A stretch of DNA of 8,947 nucleotides from contig CAYLYS010000083.1 in NCBI GenBank assembly GCA_964388175.1, positions 1 to 8,947 of the forward strand, in the 5' to 3' direction. Below are positions 1-6,403 of this stretch, one piece after another. The notes below the pieces were generated by a model that was given only the letters and a program-made list of their open reading frames with translations, ran no database searches and was not told the DNA's origin. The translations under genes were made by a program, and so were the position numbers. The stretch is from JAITWN01 sp964388175 (GTDB taxonomy: Bacteria > Pseudomonadota > Gammaproteobacteria > SZUA-140). Position 1 is the first letter of the stretch; each line of letters begins with the position of its first letter.

Positions 1-28
1 TCAAGAACGCTGTTTCAGCCGTTCTTGA
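1..28 (-). terminator. Terminator-like hairpin at the smpB 3' end
   Basis: TCAAGAACG at 1-9 is perfectly complementary to CGTTCTTGA at 20-28. An inner CTG (10-12) pairs with CAG (16-18) around a TTT loop, leaving base 19 bulged, so the stem is 12 bp in total. On the smpB strand the ascending arm encodes the last SmpB residues (LKNG) and the stop codon begins just inside the stem, so coding end and hairpin overlap. The T-tract that would prove intrinsic termination would lie beyond the window edge. The dyad is symmetric and could also stop transcripts arriving from the left. Confidence 0.55.
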
Positions 29-494
29 GCACACGCTGTTTTTCCCGCTGCCAGTCGCGTTCCTTTTCGACCGCACGCTTGTCGTGCTGTTTCTTGCCCT
101 TGGCGAGGCCGATGCGGAGCTTGGCGCGACCGCGTTTCCAGTGCACATCGAGGGGCACCAGGGCATAGCCCTTGCGTTCGACGGCGCCGATGAGCTTATC
201 GAGCTCGGCGCGGTGCAGCAGCAGGCGGCGGGTGCGCGTGGGGTCGGGGTGGATGTGCGTGGAGGCGGTTGGCAGCGGTGTGATGTGCGCGCCGAGCAGC
301 CAGGCCTGAGCGTCCTTGATCACTACATAGCTTTCGCGCAGTTGCAGGCGTCCGGCGCGCAGGCTTTTCACTTCCCAGCCTTCGAGCGCCAGGCCCGCTT
401 CGTACTGATCTTCGATGAAGTAGTCGTGGCGGGCCTTGCGATTGTCGGCGACGGTGGCGGAGGGCGCCGATTTGGATTTCTTGTTCTGGCTCAT
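15..494 (-). CDS. smpB: SsrA-binding protein SmpB (tmRNA ribosome rescue)
   Basis: This 159-residue protein is full length for SmpB (about 160 residues). SmpB binds tmRNA (SsrA) and carries it to stalled ribosomes, where trans-translation frees the ribosome and tags the nascent chain. The sequence shows the family core: an early HDYFIEDQYEAGLALEG segment (about 23-39), then EVKSLRAGRLQLRESYV, then the ALVPLDVHWKRGRAKLRIGLAKGKKQHDKR block. The basic C-terminal tail is the part that enters the empty mRNA channel in known structures. The ATG at 494 has no strong Shine-Dalgarno, but no better in-frame start precedes the conserved core. The gene is divergent from the transporter. An ssrA gene is often nearby in other genomes but is not in this window. 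Confidence 0.97.
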   Translation of the reverse strand: MSQNKKSKSAPSATVADNRKARHDYFIEDQYEAGLALEGWEVKSLRAGRLQLRESYVVIKDAQAWLLGAHITPLPTASTHIHPDPTRTRRLLLHRAELDKLIGAVERKGYALVPLDVHWKRGRAKLRIGLAKGKKQHDKRAVEKERDWQREKQRVLKNG

Positions 495-528
495 GCGGGC
501 ATCGATGCGATGAATGCGGCGGACCCGC

Positions 529-544
529 CATCCCGTGCGGGATG
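529..544. other. Short inverted repeat in the smpB leader
   Basis: CATCCCG (529-535) and CGGGATG (538-544) are perfect reverse complements separated by 2 bases; in RNA this would be a 6-bp stem with a 4-base loop. It lies 35-50 bases upstream of the smpB start and inside the predicted smpB 5' leader. There is no T-run beside it, so it is not a terminator. It could be a leader structure or a protein site; the function is unknown. Confidence 0.4.
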
Positions 545-573
545 CGTTGCAGTCTGGCCGGCGACAGTTCGCG

Positions 574-579
574 ATTATA
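574..579 (-). promoter_or_regulatory. Candidate sigma-70 -10 element for smpB
   Basis: On the minus strand these six bases read TATAAT, a perfect -10 hexamer in an otherwise GC-rich region. A transcript would start near 567 and have a leader of about 73 bases carrying the hairpin at 529-544. At 16-18 bp spacing there is no convincing -35 (the 17-bp position reads AGCAGA), so the call rests on the -10 alone. Confidence 0.45.
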
Positions 580-601
580 CACGCGAATGACGTTTATCTG
601 C

Positions 602-630
602 TTGAGGGGTGTGAGAAAATCCACCACAAT
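602..630 (+). promoter_or_regulatory. Candidate promoter for the transporter-ratA-rnfH group
   Basis: TTGAGG (602-607) and CACAAT (625-630) are separated by exactly 17 bp. Each matches its sigma-70 consensus hexamer at 4 of 6 positions. Transcription would start near 637 and give a leader of about 38 bases before the ATG at 675. It is back to back with the smpB -10, as expected for a divergent promoter pair. The strength is modest and this is inferred from sequence only. Confidence 0.35.
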
Positions 631-674
631 AGCGGCCATCCCGGTTTCTCAAGAACGAATAACGGCAAGTACGC

Positions 675-2048
675 ATGGCGTCAGACGGGGGCAGAGTCAG
701 CATCCACGGGGAGTGGTCGTCCCGATGGGCATTCATCCTCGCCACCAGCGGTTCGGCCATCGGGCTCGGCAATATCTGGAAGTTTCCCTATATCACCGGC
801 GTCAACGGCGGCGGTGCCTTCGTGCTCGTTTACCTCGCCTGCATACTGCTCATTGGCCTGCCCATCATGATGGCCGAGGTGATGATGGGGCGACGTGCGC
901 GGCAGAGTCCGATCAATGCCGTGCGTACGCTGAGTGCCGAGGCGGGCGCGGGCAAGGCCTGGCGCCTGCTCGGCTGGATGGGTGTGGTCGCCGGTTTCCT
1001 GATCCTGTCCTATTACAGCGTCATCGCCGGCTGGGCGGTCGGCTATGTCTTCAAGGCGCTGGCCGGCGATTTCAGCGGCGCCGATGGCCAGGCGATCTCA
1101 CAGCAGTTCGGCGCCATGATTGCCAGTCCCTGGTATCTGCTCCTGCTGCACACCGTCTTCATGGTGATGACGGTGGCCGTGGTGGCGCGGGGCGTGCGCA
1201 ATGGCATCGAACGCGCAGTGAGCTGGATGATGCCGGGTTTGTTCGCGCTGGTGATCGTACTGCTGTTCTACGCCATGCTGGGCGGTGGCGCCTTCATGCA
1301 GGGCGTGCATTTCATGTTCGATCCGGATTTCAGCGCGCTGACGCCGACCGGCGTCATGGTCGCCATGGGGCATGCCTTCTTCACGCTGAGTCTGGGCATG
1401 GGCGCGGTGATGGTTTACGGCTCCTACATGCCGGCCCGCGCTTCGATCACAAGCTCCGTCTTCACTATCGTCGCGCTCGATACCCTGGTGTCGCTGCTCG
1501 CCGGTCTGATCATTTTTCCGCTGGTGTTCGCCAACGGCCTGGAGCCGGGGCAGGGGCCGGGGCTGATGTTCCAGACGCTGCCGATCGCCTTCGGCCAGAT
1601 GCCGGCGGGGCTGGTGTTCGGCACGCTGTTCTTCGTGCTGCTGACCTTCGCCGCCTGGAGCTCGGCCATTTCGCTGGTCGAGCCGGTGGTGGCCTGGCTG
1701 ATCGAGAATCACGGTTTCAGTCGCCCGGGCGCCGCCTGGCTGTGCGGCGCGCTGTCCTGGCTGCTCGGGCTGGGGACGATTTTTTCCTTCAATCTGTGGT
1801 CCGATTACCGGCTGTTCGATCGCTCATTCTTCGAACTGCTCGATTTCCTGACATCCAATATCATGTTGCCGATGGGCGGTCTGTTCATCGCGCTGTTCAC
1901 CGGCTGGATCATGCCGCGGGCGGCGAGCCGGGCGGAGTTGGCGACCGGAGAGCGGATATACGCAGGGTGGCGGATACTGGTGCGCTATGTCGCGCCGGTG
2001 GCCGTGATCGTCGTGTTGTTGAACCTGCTCGGCATCGTGCGGGGCTGA
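675..2048 (+). CDS. Sodium-dependent transporter of the neurotransmitter:sodium symporter (NSS/SNF) family
   Basis: This 457-residue inner-membrane protein matches the bacterial NSS family (LeuT, MhsT, TnaT), which couples Na+ entry to uptake of amino acids or related solutes. TM1 carries WSSRWAFIL followed by GSAIGLGNIWKFPY (26-39), the family signature with the unwound helix. FFTLSLGMG (235-243) corresponds to the unwound TM6, and FAAWSSAIS (325-333) to TM8. Compared with LeuT, the Na2-site positions are kept as G26, I29, A326, S329 and S330; N33 matches the Na1 asparagine. About 11-12 hydrophobic helices are visible, ending in a hydrophobic segment with a short VRG tail. The substrate cannot be read from sequence. 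The start precedes TM1 by a short soluble tail and has only a weak Shine-Dalgarno. ratA follows after 23 bp, so co-transcription is likely. Confidence 0.93.
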   Translation: MASDGGRVSIHGEWSSRWAFILATSGSAIGLGNIWKFPYITGVNGGGAFVLVYLACILLIGLPIMMAEVMMGRRARQSPINAVRTLSAEAGAGKAWRLLGWMGVVAGFLILSYYSVIAGWAVGYVFKALAGDFSGADGQAISQQFGAMIASPWYLLLLHTVFMVMTVAVVARGVRNGIERAVSWMMPGLFALVIVLLFYAMLGGGAFMQGVHFMFDPDFSALTPTGVMVAMGHAFFTLSLGMGAVMVYGSYMPARASITSSVFTIVALDTLVSLLAGLIIFPLVFANGLEPGQGPGLMFQTLPIAFGQMPAGLVFGTLFFVLLTFAAWSSAISLVEPVVAWLIENHGFSRPGAAWLCGALSWLLGLGTIFSFNLWSDYRLFDRSFFELLDFLTSNIMLPMGGLFIALFTGWIMPRAASRAELATGERIYAGWRILVRYVAPVAVIVVLLNLLGIVRG

Positions 2049-2071
2049 ACGATGAAGGGTGGGTTGCTGTC

Positions 2072-2506
2072 ATGCCGGTAGTGAACAGGAGCGCGCTGGT
2101 ACCTTACAGCGCGGCGCAGATGTATGCGCTGGTCGACGATATCGAGCGCTATCCCGAGTTTCTGCCCTGGTGCCGCAGCGCGCGTGAATGGTCGCGCAAC
2201 GAGGACGAGGTGAAGGCTTCACTCGAAATGCAGCGCGGTCCGTTGCACAAGACCTTCACCACGCAGAACCGGCTGCAACCCGGCAAGATGATCGAGATGC
2301 GATTGGTCGACGGGCCGTTCCGTCATTTGGAGGGGTTTTGGCGTTTCAGCGCTCTGGACGAACACGCCTCGCGCGTGGCGCTCGATCTGGAGTACGAGTT
2401 CTCGAGCCACTTGCTGCAGCTGGCGATCGGACCGGTGTTCAGCCAGATCGCCAATACCCTGGTCGATGCTTTTTGCGAAAGAGCGCGTTTTCTCCATGGC
2501 AGATGA
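2072..2506 (+). CDS. ratA: RatA / COQ10-like START-domain protein
   Basis: This 144-residue protein aligns along its length with E. coli RatA: an N-terminal RSALVPYSAAQMYALV, then YPEFLPWC, KTFTTQNRL, the RLVDGPFRHLEGFW core, and a C-terminal LAIGPVFSQIANTLVDAFCERA helix. The fold is a START-like helix-grip cavity. In E. coli RatA was reported to block 70S assembly; the eukaryotic relative Coq10 binds ubiquinone and supports respiration, so a quinone role is equally possible here. The ATG at 2072 was chosen because it opens the conserved region and has AAGGGTGGG 8 bases upstream. The same frame stays open far upstream through the transporter gene; that is a GC-rich shadow and not part of this protein. 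Confidence 0.92.
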   Translation: MPVVNRSALVPYSAAQMYALVDDIERYPEFLPWCRSAREWSRNEDEVKASLEMQRGPLHKTFTTQNRLQPGKMIEMRLVDGPFRHLEGFWRFSALDEHASRVALDLEYEFSSHLLQLAIGPVFSQIANTLVDAFCERARFLHGR

Positions 2507-2828
2507 GAAACAACAGATGGAAGTCGAGGTCGCCTATGCTTTGCCGCGCGAACAGGTGGTGATCGCGGTGCATGTCGATGCCGATGCGCCGGTACAGGAG
2601 GCGATCGATCGCTCCGGCATTCTCAAGCAGTTTCCGGAGATCGATCTCGGCAAGAACAAAGTCGGTATTTTCGGCAAGCTGACCAAGCTCGACGCCGTGC
2701 CGCAACCGGGTGACCGCATCGAGATCTACCGCGCGCTGATCGCCGATCCCAAGGAGTCGCGCCGTGCCAAGGCGGCGGAGGACAAGGCGGGCGGCAAGCG
2801 CGCCGCCGCCGATGCGCCGCCGGAGTAA
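2496..2828 (+). CDS. rnfH: RnfH family ubiquitin-fold protein (also called RatB)
   Basis: This 110-residue protein matches the RnfH/UPF0125 family, small beta-grasp proteins. The sequence shows EVEVAYALPREQ near the N terminus, EAIDRSGIL in the middle, IDLGKNKVGIFGKLTKLD, and the closing GDRIEIYRALIADPKESRR, all aligning with E. coli RnfH. The biochemical role is unsettled: it is named after the Rnf complex and is paired with RatA in enterics, although a toxin-antitoxin function is disputed. The ATG at 2496 gives the normal N terminus and overlaps the ratA stop by 11 bp, which suggests translational coupling; a further in-frame ATG at 2466 would add ten residues. The tail after RRAK is low-complexity, rich in Ala, Lys and Gly, and probably disordered. 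Confidence 0.92.
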   Translation: MADEKQQMEVEVAYALPREQVVIAVHVDADAPVQEAIDRSGILKQFPEIDLGKNKVGIFGKLTKLDAVPQPGDRIEIYRALIADPKESRRAKAAEDKAGGKRAAADAPPE

Positions 2829-2834
2829 CGGCGG
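2817..2834. terminator. Weak GC hairpin between convergent rnfH and bamE
   Basis: CCGCCG (2817-2822) pairs with CGGCGG (2829-2834) around a 6-base loop containing the rnfH stop codon. Only 12 bp separate the two convergent stops, so a shared terminator is expected here. The T-tract is poor on both strands, so intrinsic termination is doubtful. Confidence 0.25.
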
Positions 2835-2840
2835 GCGGCT

Positions 2841-3173
2841 TCAGCTTTCCTGCATGAGCGAGGCGGGGCCCTGCGTATCGTCGATGGTGACCAGGGTGTC
2901 GCCATCGAAGAAAAGCGTCACGCGATAGCGTTCCTGCGCGCCTCGGTAGGGATCGAGCGTGTAGATGTAATCCCAGCGCGATTGATGGAAGGCATCGCCG
3001 ATCGTCGGTGTGCCCATGACGAAGCGCACCTGGCTGCGGGTCATGCCTGGTTTGAGTTGCGCAATCATCTCTGGTGTAATGATGGTACCTTGCTGAATGT
3101 CGACCCTGTGCATGGTGCAGGCACTGGCGGTCAACAGCAGGCAGCAGGTGATTAAAAACCGGATCGTTGTCAT
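2841..3173 (-). CDS. bamE: Outer-membrane assembly lipoprotein BamE (SmpA)
   Basis: This 110-residue lipoprotein is the BamE subunit of the Bam complex, which folds beta-barrel proteins into the outer membrane. A short N-terminal stretch with one Arg is followed by a hydrophobic run and the lipobox ASAC, giving lipidation at Cys19. Residues 20-21 are Thr-Met, with no Asp at +2, which fits outer-membrane sorting. The mature part aligns with E. coli BamE: DIQQGTIITPEMIAQLKPGMT, then a QVRFVMGTPTIGD stretch, WDYIYTL, and the closing VTLFFDGDTLVTIDD. Cys10 and Cys11 lie inside the hydrophobic run and are too close to the start to be the lipidated residue. The ATG at 3173 has no good Shine-Dalgarno. 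bamE is divergent from fur, a common gammaproteobacterial arrangement. Confidence 0.95.
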   Translation of the reverse strand: MTTIRFLITCCLLLTASACTMHRVDIQQGTIITPEMIAQLKPGMTRSQVRFVMGTPTIGDAFHQSRWDYIYTLDPYRGAQERYRVTLFFDGDTLVTIDDTQGPASLMQES

Positions 3174-3211
3174 GGAGGACGCGTTTCGGAACGTTGGAGG
3201 CAGAAAGCCGA

Positions 3212-3217
3212 ATTATA
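3212..3217 (-). promoter_or_regulatory. Candidate -10 element for bamE
   Basis: The minus strand reads TATAAT exactly, placing a transcript start near 3204 and a leader of about 30 bases before bamE. The -35 position at 17-bp spacing reads TGCAAG, a poor match. No clear promoter for fur could be found on the opposite strand of this 102-bp gap, and no Fur-box-like sequence is evident. Confidence 0.4.
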
Positions 3218-3260
3218 GCCCGCGCCGGACGATCCTTGCATAGCGGAATCGCCGGTGCCT

Positions 3261-3268
3261 GGAGAAGG
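3261..3268 (+). promoter_or_regulatory. Strong ribosome binding site that fixes the fur start
   Basis: GGAGAAGG ends 7 bases before the ATG at 3276. This favours that ATG over the in-frame GTG at 3255, which lies upstream of the site and would add seven residues not typical of Fur. Confidence 0.75.
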
Positions 3269-3275
3269 ACAGGAT

Positions 3276-3716
3276 ATGGCAAGCAAGCAAACCAACACCG
3301 AAGGCGTGGACCTCAAGAAAGCCGGTCTGAAGGTTACCCATCCGCGGGTGAAGATCCTGCACATCATGGAAAACAGCGAAAAACGCCATCTCGGCGCCGA
3401 AGAGATCTACAAGTCCTTGCTGGAGACGGGCGAGGATGTGGGTCTGGCTACCGTCTATCGCGTGCTGACGCAGTTCGAATCCGCCGGTCTGGTGATACGG
3501 CATCATTTCGAGGAAGGCCACTCGGTCTATGAGGTCAACCAGGGTGAGCATCATGACCACATTCTGTGCGTCAAATGCGGGCGCGTGGATGAATTCATGG
3601 ACTCGACGATCGAAGAGCGCCAGATTGCCATTGCCCGCCGCTTCGATTACGAGATCACCGATCACTATCTGAACATCTACGGCGTCTGTCCGGATTGCCG
3701 CAAGAAGAAGAAATGA
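3276..3716 (+). CDS. fur: Ferric uptake regulator Fur
   Basis: This 146-residue protein is the iron-responsive repressor Fur, a dimeric winged-helix regulator that binds operators when loaded with Fe2+. The N-terminal DNA-binding domain has LKKAGLKVTHPRVKIL (13-28), HLGAEEIY (38-45) and the recognition-helix motif LATVYRVL (57-64). The dimerisation and metal domain has the histidine cluster HHDH (92-95), Cys98-x2-Cys101 and a second pair Cys138-x2-Cys141, so the structural zinc site looks complete. HFEEGHSVYE (77-86) carries another metal-ligand region. Length is close to the E. coli protein (148). It ends in four lysines instead of the His-rich tail seen in enterics. It is divergent from bamE and convergent with recN, 21 bp apart. 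Confidence 0.97.
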   Translation: MASKQTNTEGVDLKKAGLKVTHPRVKILHIMENSEKRHLGAEEIYKSLLETGEDVGLATVYRVLTQFESAGLVIRHHFEEGHSVYEVNQGEHHDHILCVKCGRVDEFMDSTIEERQIAIARRFDYEITDHYLNIYGVCPDCRKKKK

Positions 3717-3737
3717 TGTCCGCTGTGCGGCCGGCGT

Positions 3738-5402
3738 TCAGCCTTCCGCGCGGCTGATCATTTCTTCGGCGTGCGCGCGAGTCTTGGCGCTGATCTCGAC
3801 ACCGCCCAGCATGCGCGCGATTTCCTCGGCGCGCTCTGCGCGCGACAAGGGGACGACGCTGACTGCCGCCTTGCCTCCGTGTACCCGCTTGCTGATCTGC
3901 AGGTGCCGATGCCCGAGCGCGGCGACCTGAGGCAGATGCGTGATGCACAGCACCTGCCGCGCCGTGCCGAGCGTGCGCAGACCCTGGCCGACGATTTCGG
4001 CCACGCGGCCGCCGATGCCGACGTCCACTTCATCGAACACCATGCTCGGCACGCCGGTCTGTTTGGCGGTGATCATCTGGATGGCGAGTCCGATGCGTGA
4101 AAGCTCTCCGCCCGAGGCGATTTTGGCCAGCGGGCGCGGTGCCTGCTGGGGATTGGCGGCGACCTGGAACAGAGCGCGTTCGCTGCCGCCGGGGTGGATG
4201 CCCGGACGGTTTTCCAGTTCCACCGCGAACTTTCCTTCCGGCATACCGAGCTTGTGCATTTCCCGGCTCACCGCCTGGCCGAGTCGCTTGGCCGCTTTCG
4301 CCCGGCTGGCGCCGAGTGCGGCGGCGGCGCTGTGCCAGGCGTTTTCAGTCTCGGCGAGGTCGCGGCGCAGCTCGCCGAGACGCGCATCCGCGCCTTCCGC
4401 GGTCTGCAGGCGTTCGTGCAGCCGCGCGCGCAGTGCGGGCAGCTCGGCGGCCGGCACGCGATGCTTGCGCGCCAGTTCGTGGATGGCGGCGAGGCGGCGG
4501 TCGATCTGCTGCAGCCGTTCGGGATCGAGATCGAGGCGCTGCAGACTGGCGCGCAGTTCGCTGGCGGCTTCGTCCAGTTGCACCGTCGCGCTTTCCAGCA
4601 GTTTTACCGCCATGTCGAGGCCGGTCTCGGCACCGGCGCCCGGGCGCAGTACCGCGATCAGGCGGTTGACGCGGTCGCCGATGGTGTCTTCCTCGTCGTG
4701 CAGCGCGCTCAGGCCGGTGCGGCAGGCTTCGATGAGCTGGCCGGCGTTGGCAAGGCGGCGGTGTTCCTCGTTCAGATCGCGCAGTTCGTCGGCGCGCAGA
4801 TCGAGTGCGTCGAGTTCCGTCGCCTGGTAGCGCAGCAGTTCCAGTTCGCCGCCGTTACCGGCGATCATCGCTTCGATTTCCGCGATTTCCCCGCCCAGGC
4901 GGCGCCAGTTCCGATAGCCGCTCTCGACTGCGGCCAGCAGGCCGGCGTGGCGGGCGTAGCCATCGAGCAACTGGCATTGCTGCTCGCGTTCGAGCAGGGA
5001 GTGGTGTTCATGCTGGCCGTGGATGTCGATCAGCAGCACGCCAAGCGCGCGCAGCGATGCCAGTGGCACCGTGCTGCCGTTGATGAAGGCGCGTGAACGG
5101 CCGTCACTGCCGACGACGCGGCGCAGCACGCATTCATCGCCGCTGTCCAGGTCCTGTTCCTGCAGCCAGCGCCGGGCGGCTTCGTTGTCGTCCACGGTGA
5201 TGGTGGCGGCGACTTCGGCGCGTTCGGCGCCCTGGCGGATCACGCCGCTGTCGGCGCGTTCGCCGAGGGCGAGTCCGAGCGCGCCGATGAGGATCGATTT
5301 GCCGGCACCGGTTTCACCCGTCAGCACGGTCAGGCCGGCGGTGAAATCGAGTTCCAGTCGCTCGATCAATGCGTAATCGCGGATGTTGAGATGGGTGAGC
5401 AT
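3738..5402 (-). CDS. recN: DNA repair protein RecN (SMC-like ATPase)
   Basis: This 554-residue protein is RecN, the SMC-like ATPase that helps RecA-dependent repair of double-strand breaks. The N-terminal lobe has the Walker A GETGAGKS (29-36) and the RecN hallmark IDIHGQHEHHSLL. A long central region rich in Leu, Glu, Arg and Ala is the expected coiled coil. The C-terminal lobe carries the ABC signature region KIASGGELSRIGLA, the Walker B MVFDEVDVGIGG, and the switch histidine in CITHLPQVAALG. The ATG at 5402 gives MLTHLNIRDYALIERL, the normal RecN start; an in-frame TTG at 5444 would add 14 unrelated residues read through the repeat array. Its Shine-Dalgarno is weak. It lies downstream of nadK on the same strand. 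No LexA-type operator is visible in front of it. Confidence 0.96.
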   Translation of the reverse strand: MLTHLNIRDYALIERLELDFTAGLTVLTGETGAGKSILIGALGLALGERADSGVIRQGAERAEVAATITVDDNEAARRWLQEQDLDSGDECVLRRVVGSDGRSRAFINGSTVPLASLRALGVLLIDIHGQHEHHSLLEREQQCQLLDGYARHAGLLAAVESGYRNWRRLGGEIAEIEAMIAGNGGELELLRYQATELDALDLRADELRDLNEEHRRLANAGQLIEACRTGLSALHDEEDTIGDRVNRLIAVLRPGAGAETGLDMAVKLLESATVQLDEAASELRASLQRLDLDPERLQQIDRRLAAIHELARKHRVPAAELPALRARLHERLQTAEGADARLGELRRDLAETENAWHSAAAALGASRAKAAKRLGQAVSREMHKLGMPEGKFAVELENRPGIHPGGSERALFQVAANPQQAPRPLAKIASGGELSRIGLAIQMITAKQTGVPSMVFDEVDVGIGGRVAEIVGQGLRTLGTARQVLCITHLPQVAALGHRHLQISKRVHGGKAAVSVVPLSRAERAEEIARMLGGVEISAKTRAHAEEMISRAEG

Positions 5403-5423
5403 GGTCGCCGCTACCGTTCTTTG

Positions 5424-5480
5424 ATTCAGGAGGCTGGAATTCAAGAGTCCGGATTCAGGAGCCTGGATTCAAGAGCCTGG
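5424..5480. repeat. Four tandem 14-bp imperfect repeats spanning the nadK stop and nadK-recN gap
   Basis: Units lie at 5424-5437, 5439-5452, 5453-5466 and 5467-5480, with one extra A at 5438. On the nadK/recN strand the consensus is CCAGGCTCYTGAAT; the variable base alternates T, C, T, C along the array, hinting at duplication of a 28-bp double unit. The first unit encodes the last NadK residues (PGS) and its stop codon. Because 14 is not a multiple of 3, the TGA in successive units falls in all three forward frames of that strand. No known operator or mobile-repeat family is recognised. Confidence 0.8.
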
Positions 5481-6347
5481 GCTTTCCGCCCAGCGCAGCT
5501 TGGCGCGCAGCAACTCGTAGTGGTCGCGCTGGGTCGGGTGGATCAGCCGGATCGGCTTGTCTTTCTTGGCGATGTGGACGCGGTCGCCGGCCTGCAGCGC
5601 GAACGACACCTGGCCGTCGCTGGTGAGCTGGGCGTGATCGCGCTGGCGATTGCTGACCACGGTCTCGATGCGCGAATCGCCCGCGATCACCAGCGGGCGG
5701 TTGCTCATCGTGTGTGGGCATACCGGCACGATGAGCAGCGCATCCAGCGTCGGATGCAGCAGCGGACCGCCGGCGGACAGGGCGTAGGCGGTGGAGCCGG
5801 TCGGGGTCGAGATGATCAGGCCGTCGGCGCGGAACATATTGAGGAAACGTCCGTCGATGTAGGTTTCCAGCTCGATCACCCGTGCGGAATTCCACTTGTG
5901 CATCACCAGATCGTTGAGCGCATCATGGGTGATGACGGGCATACCGTCGCGGTAGACGATGCCGCGCAGCAGCGCGCGTTCCTCGACCGTATAGTCTCCG
6001 GAGAGAATCTGATCCAGGGATTCGGTCATCAACTGCGGCGGGATGTCGGTAAGAAAGCCGAGGTGGCCGAGATTGACGCCGACCAGGGGAACCTCGTAAT
6101 CCGCCAGCGAGCGCGCCGCGTGCAGCAGGGTGCCGTCGCCGCCGACGACGACGGCGAGCTGGCAGTGCCGGCCGATGTCATCGCGGCTGCCCGCGGGCAG
6201 GGAGCGGTCGGGCAGGAGGCTGGCGGTATCTTCGTCGATCAGAACGTCGAGGCCGCGTTCGCGCAGATGACGCTCGAGCGCCTGCACGGCGCCGCCGACG
6301 CTCGGATCGCTGAATTTGCCGATCAGTCCTATCGTATTGAAATTCAT
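5469..6347 (-). CDS. nadK: NAD kinase
   Basis: This 292-residue protein is NAD kinase (ATP + NAD+ giving NADP+ + ADP), the essential cytoplasmic source of NADP; the E. coli enzyme is also 292 residues. Visible motifs: the glycine-rich phosphate-binding VVGGDGTLLHAAR with GGDGT at 69-73, NLGHLGFLTD (92-101), the conserved Asn-acidic motif as ALND (Asp where enteric NadK has Glu, a common variant), TPTGSTAYALSAGGPL, and the hydrophobic HPTLDALLIVPVCPH segment. The ATG at 6347 gives the expected MNFNTIGLIGKF start, with only a weak Shine-Dalgarno. It is followed by recN after 66 bp, the same order as in E. coli. Its last codons and stop sit in a 14-bp tandem repeat, so the extreme C terminus (ESPGS) may be an acquired tail. 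Confidence 0.97.
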   Translation of the reverse strand: MNFNTIGLIGKFSDPSVGGAVQALERHLRERGLDVLIDEDTASLLPDRSLPAGSRDDIGRHCQLAVVVGGDGTLLHAARSLADYEVPLVGVNLGHLGFLTDIPPQLMTESLDQILSGDYTVEERALLRGIVYRDGMPVITHDALNDLVMHKWNSARVIELETYIDGRFLNMFRADGLIISTPTGSTAYALSAGGPLLHPTLDALLIVPVCPHTMSNRPLVIAGDSRIETVVSNRQRDHAQLTSDGQVSFALQAGDRVHIAKKDKPIRLIHPTQRDHYELLRAKLRWAESPGS

Positions 6348-6370
6348 ACGGCGAAATCCGCTGTATCCGC

Positions 6371-6376
6371 TATATA
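6371..6376 (-). promoter_or_regulatory. Candidate -10 element for nadK
   Basis: TATATA in a short AT-rich patch (6368-6380) about 24 bases upstream of the nadK ATG. It would give a leader of roughly 17 bases. No -35 of quality is seen at 16-18 bp, and the motif is symmetric, so strand is inferred from position only. Confidence 0.3.
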
Positions 6377-6403
6377 TTCAGGGCAGTGTGGAAAGGTATC
6401 ATG

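Noticed and set aside
542..2071. A 510-codon open extension of the ratA frame running through the whole transporter gene
   Set aside because: Its translation is Arg/Gly/Ala-rich with no recognisable domain, while the overlapping frame encodes a clear NSS transporter. Long stop-free alternative frames are expected in GC-rich coding DNA.
3174..3275. A Fur autoregulatory box between bamE and fur
   Set aside because: No GATAAT/ATTATC array is present; the only AT-rich patch is the TATAAT assigned to bamE.
3720..3756. Small hairpins at the fur-recN convergence (CCGC-TGT-GCGG and CAGCC/GGCTG)
   Set aside because: Stems of 4-5 bp with no T-run, the second one inside recN; too weak to call a terminator.
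4194..5096. A 300-codon open frame antisense to recN, plus several shorter ones there
   Set aside because: recN motifs (Walker A, signature, Walker B) are intact on the other strand, and the antisense products show only composition-driven sequence with no domain.
5403..5468. A LexA (SOS) operator in front of recN
   Set aside because: RecN is SOS-controlled in E. coli, but I see no CTG-N10-CAG pattern with the AT-rich core here; the gap is filled by the tandem repeats.
5424..5480. The nadK-recN repeats as a CRISPR array
   Set aside because: The units are 14 bp and directly abutting with no spacers, and there are no cas genes nearby.
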